This document shows, piece after piece, positions 1 to 10,902 of a stretch of 64,000 nucleotides of DNA. The notes under the pieces are model-generated. The model had not been told where the DNA came from and did not search any database. It saw only the letters and a program-made list of their open reading frames with translations. Positions within the stretch are counted from its first letter, which is position 1, and every line of letters starts with the position of its first letter. Position numbers and translations under genes: made by a program. This stretch comes from Epithemia pelagica (Eukaryota; Bacillariophyta; Bacillariophyceae; Surirellales; Surirellaceae): assembly GCA_946965045.2 (NCBI GenBank), contig OX337228.1, positions 4,712,001-4,776,000 of the forward strand. The letters are read 5' to 3'.

Positions 1-3000
1 AGCTATCGTCATCGTCATCGCCCATTGAATACAAGGACCTCGATGCCGACTGATCAATCCGACTAAAACTCCAGGAGCCACCAAGTCTGGGAAGTCCACT
101 GGATTCGCTTTCGCTGTCCCGTCTCTTTCGATTCTTGCGTCGCCTACTTGTACTGGTTGAAGTACTGCTTTGACTTCCGTGCGAGGAATTCCCATCTGTT
201 TCCGATGGCAAGTGCACCATCTTCTCATCTGGAGATGAGTTCGACTCCGCTGCAACAGGCTCACTAGGATTGGCCCTCTTGCGTATCCCCATTCCAACTC
301 CCATGAAAGGCCAGGATTTTGATGATGTAGCATCAGACTCGTCTTGTTCCGTCCTGTTGCGTTTCCATGCCCGAACTCCCATTATTCCAGCAGCGATTAA
401 TCCACCCAAGGCAAAAAGAAGCAGAACAATTTGCCATCCACTCATGGAGTCACTGTCATCGCCTTTTTCGTTATCAAGAGAGTTGCTCAAGCCATCCACA
501 GACTGCTGTTTTGATGGTTGGAGCGATGGTTCCTCTGTTGCGACTGACGGGTTTATGCTTGGGGAACCCACATGACCGTCAATATCATCATCGGTTCTGT
601 TTTCAGTGTTATTGTATACACTAGGACTATTCAGTGGTGACAACCCTTCATCGGTTGAATATGGCGAGGGACGCGTTGTCGGCCATTGTGTAGGCCATTG
701 TGTAGGCCATTGTGTCGGAATTTTGCTTGGTCTTCGACGCCGACTTGGTTGAACGCTTGGTCTAACAGTGGTTGGTAATAGAGTTGATATGAAGCTTGGC
801 TGCGGCGTCGAATCCTCCGAGAGCGTGTTCTGAAAATTTGGTGTTCGGGTGGGAGCTATGGTTGGTCTCCGTGTTGGAAATTTACTATAAGTCGTCGATG
901 GAGCACTTGATACGCCGGAAGGGTTCTTTGTAGTGATCGGTGCAATGGTTGGAGAGCGAGACGGGGGTATTGTTGGTGAGGGATTCGGGAGAACTGCTTC
1001 TTTGGATGGCTGTAAGCTTGGGTCTAAGGTGGGACCAGATGTAGGTTCTTCTGTCGTGGGCGAGGCCGAAGGTTCACGGGTGGGAGCCTGAGTTAGACTT
1101 TGGGTGCGTAATGATTCTTCTGTGGGAGACGATGTTAATTTGACCGATGGAGTTTGGGTCGGTTCTTCTGATGGTGTGGAAGAAGGTTCTTCTGATGGTG
1201 TGGAAGATGGTAGACTGCTTTTGCTTGGCAGTGCGCTGGGAAAAAGGGTGGGTGTTGCACTAGGTCCGGATGTAGGGTCCAGGGATGGTACAATACTGGG
1301 AAGCATGGAAGGAGCAGAACTTTGGGAGGGCAGGACACTTGGCGTTCTAGTCGGAGCCTCTGTTGGTGAAGCGGATGGAAACGTACTTGGTTGATTGGAT
1401 GGGGTATTTGTTGGATCATGGGTCGGTGACGAAGTAGGGGTACCAGAAGGTTGTTCACTAGGTGTAGCGCTTGGTTGGGCACTAACGGTAGGGACTGAAC
1501 TTGGGGCTGCACTTTGACTGGGTTGGGCCGAAACTGTAGGCACTAGACTGGGCATGTCACTTGGCGTCCCTGTGGGTGTAGCAGTTGAAGGGGCGTAGGT
1601 CGCAGAGGTTGGGTCCAATCCAACAAAGGACTCTGGGGAAGACGGCGAACTTGCGGCGGGAGACAAAGCGGGAGAAGCAACTGGAGATGAAAGCAGCCAC
1701 TCTCGAATGTTACATGTTTCACTGGTAAAAATGGTGGTTAAGTTTCCACAAGTCGCAGCAATCGAAACTGTACAGGGCCACATTTCTGCTATCGAAACAT
1801 CCTGAATCTCGCAACCACTAGGAACTGTCAAGTTTTCTCTCAGTAGCCATGTCGATGACTGGTTCTTTCCTTGATTGGCGAACAAAGCCATGCCATTTTG
1901 TGCACTCATCGCAAACACAGCGTCTGATAAGCCTGCCTTGTTGTATATTGCACCGAGTTTGACAGCGGTGGTGCGAGTCGACAATTGAGGCATTGTCTGT
2001 CTTGTACTAGAAAACGGGGTCATGTTAAGTTCATAGAAGTACTGTGTTACAGTGTTTTTTGTGTCGTTGTTTGCCACGATGATTTCCCTCGTTCCATCCC
2101 CGCTAATATCGCCAATATCAATCGCTGCCACATCCAAAGAGTTGTCGTTGTCGACCTGAAACTGGGTGTATGTATCAATAGATGACTGGTACAAGGCAGC
2201 TATCGCGGAGTCAGAAATTTATAGCATTTTGATTCGTACAGTTAGATACGACTTACTCAATTCTCCAGACGAAGATCCAACCACTATACCATGGTTGGGA
2301 CCAACACTGTCGGCTGCCAATGCGGTAGCATCTTCGAAGGGCTGCGTGGTAAAATTTTTAGAGGCTGTTGTGGAATATCCTCCATTGCCGTTGTTCGTTG
2401 GCTCATATATTGATACGCCGTTGCTGTCTGAAACAACCAAGGCCGGAAAATTATTTCCTCCTAGTCCTCTGGAGAAAACACCATAACGTGCAGTGGAAGG
2501 TGACGTCCATATTTTGGTGGTTTTCATTTGACATGTTCTGGAATCAGGAGGCCAGTATCCACATGATGACACTCGGATTTCCAGTAATATAGCTGGTTGA
2601 TTGGATGTACTGCCTGCTAGGAGAATGCCCATGCTTGTGCTGGACGTAAGACTGGTCACATCAACGCTCCGGTACGAACCTCCGAACTCTTGAGGTAGTG
2701 CGACGGGATCCGAGAAAGAAAATTCATTCGAATCCATGTCCTTTCCCGTGTTGACGAGAACGAATCCCCGTGATGCATTGGCAAAATATCCAGAGGAAAA
2801 CACAAGGTCGGTGGCACCATCATTATTGACATCAACCAATGCGACCCCGCTGTATTGAGAACTTGTTTCTATTGTTTGGGATGTCCATGTCCTTCCAAAT
2901 GTCAGTGGTATGGACAGGAGGGCTACAATCCTGATCCATGGTACAACCGGCATGTTTATTTTTGGAACCGAACTAAATTCAAGACCGAGTAGAGTGTTCA

Positions 3001-3037
3001 AACGGCGTGTTTCCCTCTGAAGTGCCATTTTTTCCAT
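1..3037 (-). CDS. FG-GAP/VCBS-like type I membrane protein with PSxxPS stalk (partial at window edge)
   Basis: Two exons on the minus strand: 3037-2257 and 2199 to beyond 1. The 57-bp intron has GTAAGT and AG ends and phase 1. Exon 2 stays open for about 730 codons to the window edge, so the 3' end is missing. A hydrophobic segment starting MPVVPWIRIVALL (ATG at 2953) looks like a signal peptide; ATG 3037 is the longest choice. The ectodomain carries Asp-rich calcium-loop motifs (DVNNDGATDLVF, then ISGDGTREII) as in FG-GAP/VCBS repeats. A long Ser/Pro stalk with PSxxPS periodicity follows, including TQWP three times. One membrane helix (GWQIVLLLFALGG, near 370-440) and a Ser/Arg-rich tail end the visible part. 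It is a divergent paralogue of the gene at 3356-5880, with the same domain order and intron site. A cell-surface role is inferred; function is unknown. Confidence 0.8.
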
Positions 3038-3355
3038 TTCAACGGTCTCACTCGTTTTGAGAGTGAGCGGTTGCTCGTCCTGTGGTCGCCAAGCGCGTCT
3101 TGAGAGTAGCCTGCGCTTGAATTAATAATCTATTATGTAAGCCCAAACTGGCAGGCGTCCTGTACATTACCCCTCATCGAAAAGCATGCGGCTCCTCATT
3201 CATTGGTCCGTTGGAAGAAAAAATATGAAGCTATCGTGTTGTCCTTTCTCACAATTTCAATCGTACTTTTTAGCCTCAAGACGTCAGGACCGAGACAAGA
3301 GGAAGGCGACATCGTAAAAAGAGTCAAGCCATTGCAAAAGTACCAAAAAAGAAAA
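3038..3355. promoter_or_regulatory. Shared upstream region of two divergent paralogues
   Basis: About 320 bases separate the ATG codons of the two head-to-head membrane-protein genes, so both promoters must lie here or overlap. I see no clear TATA box. An open frame reaching 3203 on the plus side starts with TTG, so it is treated as 5' leader and not as coding. Confidence 0.5.
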
Positions 3356-5880
3356 ATGGTAGTCACCGAGGCCTTGCTGTCAATATGTACTGTGGCATTC
3401 TGGTCTGTTCTGATCTCAGCCATCACTTACATCCCTGTTGCAACGGGAACACAATCGTCCATGTGGACAACCCAAACTCTTCACACAACGCCAACATTTG
3501 CCTCTGACTACCCTGGACCGCACCAAAGTGTTGTGATATCAGATATCAACTACGATGGAGCAATGGATCTCGTCTTTGCGGGGCCACGACCCTTCGCCTT
3601 GATCAACGTGGGCAAGCAGAGTGGCTCCAACGAAATTGATTTTTCAGATCCAATACCAATCACGACTGGAGCAACCCAAGACACGACATTCACGAACGTC
3701 GACATTGCATTTATCCCTTTTTATGGAGAGGATTCCCCTTGTGTGCTGCTGTCGGGTGGGGACGCAGCGGCTATTTTGGTGAAATTGGAAGTGTCAACCT
3801 GTGGATTTTGGCCGCCCAATTCAAACTGCCGCGGTAAATCACGAGTGCTGTGGACCGATCCTTCTCTCAGTGGCAGTATAACTGCGCGATTTGCACCAGA
3901 TTTGGGAGAAGAAGCGTTCCCCGCCATGGTGGTGGCTACAGGTTCAGGCGTTTCCATCTACCAACCTCAACAGGGCGGCTTTTCCACCCCAGCCAACACA
4001 TTTACAACATCCGAGTTTACCAGTGTCACGGCACTCTCTATTGGATCTCCAGGGATGGAACCAGGGTTCATTGTTCATTCATCATCAGGTGTTTCAAGTA
4101 AGTGGTTTGGTTCTTGAAAGATTAAAATACAATGAACGGGTTTTCCGCTTACACATCTTTCTTGTTTCTTGTGTGCATTGAAGCTGCCGTTACAAGGGAC
4201 AGTACTTCTCCCAATACGTATACCATTGTCCAAATTGGCAGTTCTGACGAAAATATAGCCGCCATGGATATGGCAAACATGGCTGGAGCTAACTCCAATG
4301 ATGTAGTTGTATTAACTGGACAGACAGGGCAACAAACATATCAAATGGTCGATAGTCATGGGTCATCACAAACCATCGTTTTACCTTGGGGCAGTGAGGC
4401 CACCACCATGAAGCTTGGACAACTCTTTAGTATTAACACAATGTCCGATGCTGATACTACTTACGCTTTGTCTGATGCTGTAATTGGCACTGACCAAGGT
4501 ATGCTGGTTCTGTTTCGAAATCAAGGTGTGGATACAACGGAGTTGGTACAAGATGAGACTGTTTCCTTCGACACTGATTGTTCGATCCAAAACCTTGCCA
4601 TGGGAGAGTTGTGGCCCTGTACTGTGTCGATCGTTGCCACAACATCCTGTTCTTCACCGCAAACAGCAAGTGATTCTTTCGTTGCAACTATGGAAACATG
4701 TGATTTCATGGAATGGTTGCAATCTTTACAGAGTCCAGCAGCCTCTCCCCTCTGGACGCCAAGTGGACCAATATCCCCGGCTTCCCCGTTCGCTTCTCAA
4801 CGAGCCTCCGCACCATCCTTTTCAATAACGAGTGAAGGAAGCCTTGCACCTTCGCAGAAACCCAGCAATGTCCCATCGGCTAATCCGAGTCAGTGGCCTA
4901 GCCAATATCCAACCAAACGACCAAGTAATATGCCAACAAGAACACCCCAAATAACACACAATCCATCGGAGAGCCCAACGTTCAACCCCACAAACATTCC
5001 TACCAAGTCGCTTAGTCCATCAAGCAATCCGAGTGTAAGCGTTCGTCCATCGGAACCACACCCTTCCCCTCGTCCAAGCGCGAGCCCAACGATGTCACCA
5101 AGGCCCATCTCGGTAGCGAGTTCGACTTCGAGACCTTCTTTTTCGATGAGAGCAAGTCCCACGTTTCAACCTTCAAGTGGTCCAACTACAAATGCTCCTT
5201 CCAGTAAACCTTCTGTAGGACCATCCCAAGAACCATCTGATGAACCGTCACATGAACCATCTGATGAACCATCCCATGAACCATCCCATGAACCATCACA
5301 AGAACCATCACAAGAACCGTCCTACCAGCCATCCCTTCAACCATCGACTGGACCGTCCGACCATCCCTCAGCTCTTCCATCAAATCAGCCTTCTGATCTC
5401 CCGAGCGAAAACCCGAGCCCAGCACCATCGAAAGACCCATCAAGTTCACCGACACCTAAATTCGAGCCAAAGTTTGATTTCCAGCAAGCATATGGATCTC
5501 ATCATAACACTGAAGGAAAACAGAATGGTCGCATGATGGCTGAATGGCAGGTTGTACTCTTGATTGTGGGTGGAGCCTTGCTGCTAATAGCCTTTATTGG
5601 GTATCGTATGTTGGCGGTACCACCTCGCAGTCCGCAAGATGCCGAAGACACACCGCACGTCCGCGACTTGATTTCATCGTCAAGTTTGCTATCCAAAAGT
5701 GGACAGAATAGTAGTTCGACTTCAACAAGAGGGACTTCGGAAAACTGGAGTTGGAGTCAGGCCGATCGGTCTGTGAGTGAGACGCTTTCAAAGGAGGACT
5801 CATTCCCGGCGAATGACGATTGGTCGAACATTCGTTCCGACACCTCCGAGTTGACCGGACGAGTGGCGTCATTCCGTTGA
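3356..5880 (+). CDS. FG-GAP/VCBS-like type I membrane protein with PSxxPS stalk
   Basis: Exons 3356-4097 and 4184-5880; the 86-bp intron has GTAAGT and AG ends and phase 1, at the same place as in the divergent paralogue. The product is about 812 residues. The first in-frame ATG (3356) begins a hydrophobic signal peptide (MVVTEALLSICTVAFW). The ectodomain has DINYDGAMDLVF, an FG-GAP/VCBS calcium-loop motif, and paired cysteines (STCGFWPP, TDCSIQN). From about 4740 to 5450 comes a Ser/Pro stalk with PSxxPSxx periodicity, including near-identical 12-base units. A single membrane helix (WQVVLLIVGGALLLIAF) and a Ser-rich cytoplasmic tail follow. The layout suggests an adhesive or sensing surface protein, but no ligand or partner can be inferred. 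Confidence 0.85.
5224..5325 (+). repeat. 12-base tandem repeat in the PSxxPS stalk
   Basis: Units of GAACCATCNNAT with small changes encode EPSD, EPSH and EPSQ blocks in frame. Unit length is a multiple of three, so gain or loss of units would lengthen or shorten the stalk without frameshift. The paralogue has its own shorter array near 678-716 (GGCCATTGTGTA three times, TQWP on the coding strand). Confidence 0.75.
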
Positions 5881-6250
5881 CAACATCATGTTATTAGATC
5901 ATATGATGATTAGGTTAGAGAAACTTTTGTCCCGTTTGGAGAAGTAGACTGCTTCGACTTACTCCTACAATGAACTGAGAACTAGGAGTAAGCTTCGAAG
6001 GTCTTTGCTTACTCCTCTACCGATAGGGGTAGCACCAAATGGTCTGGTCGCATAAGGGGTCGTCGAAAATCCGGTCGCTGAAACATGACTGACACAGACA
6101 AGAATCGCCTTGGCACAACAGTCAACTTCACCGTCGTTGACAATGTGGTCGTCGTGCAATGGTCACGCAACCATTAACAGCTGTGTTCTTGTATTCAATG
6201 AGACAGCGGAAATCTGAGGATCATCCGATGCGGTAGCTACAACGGAAATT
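5881..6250. other. Intergenic; imperfect hairpin after the membrane-protein gene
   Basis: No gene is seen. An imperfect inverted repeat lies at 5952-5967 and 5983-6000 (CTTCGACTTACTCCTA against TAGGAGTAAGCTTCGAAG), shortly after the stop at 5880. It could be a 3' UTR structure or a remnant of a small fold-back element. Confidence 0.5.
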
Positions 6251-9200
6251 ATGTCTTTACTATCACAAGCAGCGCGACGCCAACGACTAGGAGGAGGACG
6301 ACTGTCTCCTCTATCCGTATACAGTCGGAGTCTTGCGTCTGTTGCAAGCCATGTGGAGGTCCAAAGAAGGATTGGCCCTTTTTACAAAACTCGACCTCAA
6401 CAAAATTCCCGGTATTGCGGAGAAAATACTTTATTTGGATCATCGAGATACTTTTCAAGTGACCAGCTGAACGGCAATGAATCAAACGCCGACGTACAAC
6501 AAGGGCCGCCGTCTACTCCTCCTGGCTTGGTGTCTTCGTTGTCCGCTTCGTCGCGGGAAGGCTCGAAGCACCAATTGCTAAGGTTACGTGATCGTCCTCT
6601 GGGTACCTTCGACTGGAACGATTGGGAGATTGCAGTCGCTGAATTTGCCAGCTGTTTGGATGCTTTGCCGTCGTCTCGGACTCGGCCTCTCACTACAACG
6701 GAACATTCGGTTGCAGTGGGAGAAAAAGACAACAGGGGCGAGAATCAGGTTGACTCTGTGCACGATGAGGCAAAGACAGCTACTAAATTGGAACGAACAT
6801 CGTGGTTAGGAACTGGTCGTCTGGTACTCCAAGCGGAGGAGTGGTTGAATCGGTTTCACTTGGAGGCAAGGACAAGGTCGTTTGTCTCAAAACAGTTTTT
6901 GCAACCCTTGGATTTATGCGTCATGTCGCTTGCTACTGTTGATGCGTGGTTGCAATTGCATCGCGTCTTTCCACAAACACCCATTCCATTGCAACGAGCT
7001 CAAGAACAATGGCAAGGAATGGCCAAGGAATGGCATCGTTTTGCTGTTGAGCAACCAGAATGCTATCATTATCAACCACGCAACGATGACACGCGCAGAA
7101 AGGAAAACGAAGAAGCGTATCAAACAGCGGTTCAAGCTTGTGTTGATATAACTCGGGCGTGGGTGCGGTATTCATCCAAAATACAACAAGAAGTACCAAC
7201 CGCAATGGCCAACGTGGAGGGTCTGGAACCTGCCCTGTCCCTGTTACTGTCACCAGATCTCATAGATTTCTTCGACTCCAATCCGCAACCCATTGTTCCT
7301 GTCTTTCACGAAGTGTTAAAACAATGTCTGTCCACAGTAGGAGCTGAACATTGTGCAGCCAAACTGTTGCAGTATATGGAAAAGGTGGCCAACAATGTTC
7401 ACACGAAGACTGATTCCTCGTCCTCATGGGAAAGTATCCGGCCTGCTTTAACTGATCTCCAGCGAGCTTTGGGATTGGATTTGACTTCCAGTGGTAAGGA
7501 GATTCCTTTTGACGAAGGTTCTCGTCAAGCCTTGGTGGATGAGGCTGGAAAACGGTTGCTGTATCGACAGGTAATGTCCAATGTGGAAAACGCCACCACA
7601 ATGGATGACAACCTTATAGAGCAAGCCCTATCAGTATGGAGCACATTGGAAAATCCCGACCCCTTGCAACATGCCTTGTCACTGGCCATGGCCGAGTATT
7701 TTCTCCGAATGGGAGATGTTGTCGAGGCTACCTCATGGATTCAACGATTGGGCGAGAAAGCTTTGGCCGAAATATCGAAGGGACATGATGGAAATCGGGT
7801 GCTTGGGCTCTTGGCCCAAACCGTGGTTCTATGGATTCAAAATCGAGAAGACCACGCCTCAGCCTATCACCACGCGGAAGCGATTTTGACGCTGTACGAA
7901 AAAGTTTGTTCAGTAGTCATTTCTCAAGGGACACAGTTCGCTCCCGCCATATTGGACAATAGACTGCACCTTGCATTGGCCAGGTCCTGGTTTTCTTCAG
8001 GAGAACTGTTGGGCTTCCAGAAAGCCGCCAACGTCGCATTGCGTCCTGAAACACCGAATTTAGATCTCCTTGAGATGGCCTTGGAAGCCTATCAACAATG
8101 GAGAGGAGAGCAAAAGATCCCTATTGTACAGGTATCGAAGGCATACAGATGGTTTATGAAACTTGTTCCGTCCATGGCTTTTGAACAAGTAAAAGTGAAT
8201 GGTGAAAAACTCATTGCTACCATGATTACCACGGACCGTCAAAGCGAAGCTGTGAGCGTCTTCCAAATGTTGGTGGATAGGAAGATAGCTCTTTCCGGGC
8301 ATGTGGCACAGTGCCTCTTGACTGGCATAAAGGAAAGTTCACAACTTCACAGCCAAGTGGTACAGATATTGCTGAGTGGATCGAGAAAAGTGTTGACTCC
8401 ACCATTGGCCATGACCGTTGTCCAATCGATGGAACCATATCCCTCTGAAATGCATTTATCCTTTATCGATGATTTGATATCGAGCGAGATGCTGTCTTCC
8501 GCCGATGGAAACATGGTTGAGGAAACAGAGGTAGTTCCGTTTCTCAGAGGATGCACCGACAAACTTTTGGAATGGAACGAACCCATTCGGGCACTTGGAG
8601 TACTGGATAAGGCAGAAGCCGCGATGACAAACGTTGACAGCCGGGTTCCTCTGGAATGCTACCAAGATGTCATTACTCATCTATTGAAGAAACAAAAAAA
8701 TGGAAGTCTTGCGAGTCAAGTTTTTCGTCGGATTAGAAGCCAAACAGAATCAACAAGCTCGATGACGACGAGAAGAACACAGCCTTTGCCACACTGCGAA
8801 TTCTGTGAAAAATACATTAATTCTGTGACGGGCACGGGAAATTGGCTTTTCAGTGAATGCCGGCATGTTCTTAGTTGGCTTGCAAAAATGTACAAGGACA
8901 GTGGAGATGTCGCTTTCAAGCCAAAATTCTCCATGTACTCGAAGCTTCTGTACTATTTGTACCAACTCAGAGGCGAAGAAGAGTTTCTAGTTCCCAAAAC
9001 AAAACAACTCATTCAGGAAATGGCAGAACTGAATCTCCACGACAGCAGCGACACCCTTGATGAGGCAAAACGGCCATTTCACCAGGCGTTGCAGATTGCA
9101 TGCAAATGTTCGAGAGACGAATGTTTTGATCTTGCACTGAATATCTACAAGATAATGGAACAAAATGGAGTTGGCGCGGATTCCACTGCCCTAAACAAAC

Positions 9201-9583
9201 TATTGTGGACCTCCTTGTTCTATCGGGATATCAATACGCGTCCATTACAACTCCAAACAGTGATGAATCTGTTTGGAGAGGCAAGGACGAAAGGGATTGT
9301 GTCCGAGCACAGCTACTCCCTGGGCTTTCAAGTCATAGATCGTCTCGCCCGTGGTCACGTAAGAGAACCTGTAATCGAACGCATGTTTCAACTGTGCTGT
9401 CAGGATGGCTTTCTCTCAGATCGTGTAAAAGATGACATCCGACGAATGGTACCGCAACGCTCGTGGAACCGTATTTACAGTTTTACCTTGAAGGGGAACA
9501 CTGAGGAGCCAAAAGATTGGAGTCGAAATATAGAGGGAAACCATCTGCTTGAAGACAGTTTTGAGGTCGTGCGTCGTGCATAA
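6251..9583 (+). CDS. Large mitochondrial helical-repeat (PPR-like) protein
   Basis: An uninterrupted ATG-to-TAA frame of 1110 codons. The first 70 or so residues are rich in Arg, Ser and Ala and poor in acid (MSLLSQAARRQRLGGG), which fits a mitochondrial presequence. The rest reads as alpha-helical with no membrane segment. The C-terminal third has blocks resembling pentatricopeptide repeats, for example ALNIYKIMEQNGVGADSTAL followed by a second helix pair around VMNLFGEARTKGIVSEHSYS. Such proteins usually bind organellar RNA. I see no editing (DYW) or nuclease (SMR) domain. The call rests on helix pattern and targeting only; a TPR-like or family-specific organellar factor is possible. Confidence 0.6.
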   Translation: MSLLSQAARRQRLGGGRLSPLSVYSRSLASVASHVEVQRRIGPFYKTRPQQNSRYCGENTLFGSSRYFSSDQLNGNESNADVQQGPPSTPPGLVSSLSASSREGSKHQLLRLRDRPLGTFDWNDWEIAVAEFASCLDALPSSRTRPLTTTEHSVAVGEKDNRGENQVDSVHDEAKTATKLERTSWLGTGRLVLQAEEWLNRFHLEARTRSFVSKQFLQPLDLCVMSLATVDAWLQLHRVFPQTPIPLQRAQEQWQGMAKEWHRFAVEQPECYHYQPRNDDTRRKENEEAYQTAVQACVDITRAWVRYSSKIQQEVPTAMANVEGLEPALSLLLSPDLIDFFDSNPQPIVPVFHEVLKQCLSTVGAEHCAAKLLQYMEKVANNVHTKTDSSSSWESIRPALTDLQRALGLDLTSSGKEIPFDEGSRQALVDEAGKRLLYRQVMSNVENATTMDDNLIEQALSVWSTLENPDPLQHALSLAMAEYFLRMGDVVEATSWIQRLGEKALAEISKGHDGNRVLGLLAQTVVLWIQNREDHASAYHHAEAILTLYEKVCSVVISQGTQFAPAILDNRLHLALARSWFSSGELLGFQKAANVALRPETPNLDLLEMALEAYQQWRGEQKIPIVQVSKAYRWFMKLVPSMAFEQVKVNGEKLIATMITTDRQSEAVSVFQMLVDRKIALSGHVAQCLLTGIKESSQLHSQVVQILLSGSRKVLTPPLAMTVVQSMEPYPSEMHLSFIDDLISSEMLSSADGNMVEETEVVPFLRGCTDKLLEWNEPIRALGVLDKAEAAMTNVDSRVPLECYQDVITHLLKKQKNGSLASQVFRRIRSQTESTSSMTTRRTQPLPHCEFCEKYINSVTGTGNWLFSECRHVLSWLAKMYKDSGDVAFKPKFSMYSKLLYYLYQLRGEEEFLVPKTKQLIQEMAELNLHDSSDTLDEAKRPFHQALQIACKCSRDECFDLALNIYKIMEQNGVGADSTALNKLLWTSLFYRDINTRPLQLQTVMNLFGEARTKGIVSEHSYSLGFQVIDRLARGHVREPVIERMFQLCCQDGFLSDRVKDDIRRMVPQRSWNRIYSFTLKGNTEEPKDWSRNIEGNHLLEDSFEVVRRA

Positions 9584-10308
9584 AAAGTCAGCGGAAAAAG
9601 ACAAGGAACATGCTGTTTAGTTCTTTCGTTAACGTTCACTGATTTAGTTACTTTCAACCAGTGAAGTGTTACCTTCATCCTTCAGTCAGAAGGAGGATGT
9701 GTCTCTAGAGAGAGTAAAGGAAGGGGATAGTCTGTCTACAGCTAGAAGACAGACTAGACTACCTGTTCTACCTCTACGTCTCTAACACCGGCATAATATT
9801 GGAATTGGTAACATACCACAGGCCACGGGCCACAGGACTCAGGACTCGTGCAATTTCATGGGTATTCGCATTGCCGCCTGACCAGACCGAAATTGCGTTC
9901 TGCTCAGTTCTTCCCCGTCTTTCTTCTGCGATTGAACCGGAATGTCATCTGACGTGTATCAGCTGCAAAGCTCATCCGTCCATCCATTTTCCCAAAACCC
10001 TTTGAATCTTCTCATAGCTTCCTTTCAAGGTAGGGAACCTTTCACGCCCATGACATGGGTATTCTCGTGTACAGATTCTTCACAGTGTAATTGTAAATCC
10101 GGGTTTTCCCTTGACACCATTTGCATCTTCTCAAATCTGAATTGCCGCTCACATTTTCGCAGCAAGTTCAAGAAATGCTCGGGAACAGACTTCCGTCCAA
10201 CAACAAGTCACTTATCACTTCCCAATTCTTAGCCAGTATCAGTCAATCCGGTCCTCTTTCCGGATCTTTGTCATTGTAGGCATTCAGTTTTTGGTCCATA
10301 AAATTGGG
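9584..10308. other. Intergenic; short perfect hairpin
   Basis: No gene is seen between the PPR-like gene and the small ORF at 10309. AGTCTGTCT at 9729-9737 is the exact inverse of AGACAGACT at 9747-9755. Open frames here are short and have no recognisable content. Confidence 0.5.
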
Positions 10309-10902
10309 ATGAACAGCGTCATGACCATGAATACGCTAGCTCAAATTGAAAGCACAGGTGCGCGTGGAATACGCCCACTTTTGCATGGCACCTCTCAATG
10401 TGGGAACGACTCTCCCCATGAAAATATGTCAGTGGAAAGGTTTCCCTCGGAAATTGTAGTGAAGAGAACTACATCTGCGGTGAAATCAAAAACCGGTGTT
10501 TACTTCCTAAATCGAGAAGTTCCAATGCCAATACATCCTCTGCAAGCTACAGAACACGGTTTGCCATCAAAGTCTCTATGCAAGATGGTTCGCATTGTTC
10601 CTATGGGAAAGCCTTTGTCGCCTGCCCCACGTCTAGGGCATCTCAAAATGATGAGACATAGCAGAGAGAGTCGCTCGGGTCCTCCACACAAGGTATCAAG
10701 GAAGGTCAAACATCGGCAGGCGAAAACAAATGTTGCTCCTATTCCACTTAGTCCTGAAGAGGAGCTTTTCCTCGAAGCTGCTACTGCCTTGCGGGCATCA
10801 CACGTCCCGAGTGCTGAAAATACGTACACCCATACGAAAAAGGATAACGTATCGAAGAAAGCTCTTCCGCCACCGCCTTTCAGAATTGCAGAGGCCGCTT
10901 GA
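10309..10902 (+). CDS. Hypothetical basic protein
   Basis: A 197-codon frame from ATG at 10309 to TGA; the frame extends to a TTG at 10291, but the first ATG is preferred. The protein has no signal peptide or membrane helix. A Lys/Arg/His-rich stretch (VSRKVKHRQAKTN) is followed by an acidic helix (LSPEEELFLEAATALRASH) and a proline run near the end (PPPPFRI). I do not recognise a family. Codon use looks coding and neighbouring frames are shorter, but there is no independent support. A nuclear or nucleic-acid-binding role is only a guess from the basic charge. Confidence 0.5.
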   Translation: MNSVMTMNTLAQIESTGARGIRPLLHGTSQCGNDSPHENMSVERFPSEIVVKRTTSAVKSKTGVYFLNREVPMPIHPLQATEHGLPSKSLCKMVRIVPMGKPLSPAPRLGHLKMMRHSRESRSGPPHKVSRKVKHRQAKTNVAPIPLSPEEELFLEAATALRASHVPSAENTYTHTKKDNVSKKALPPPPFRIAEAA

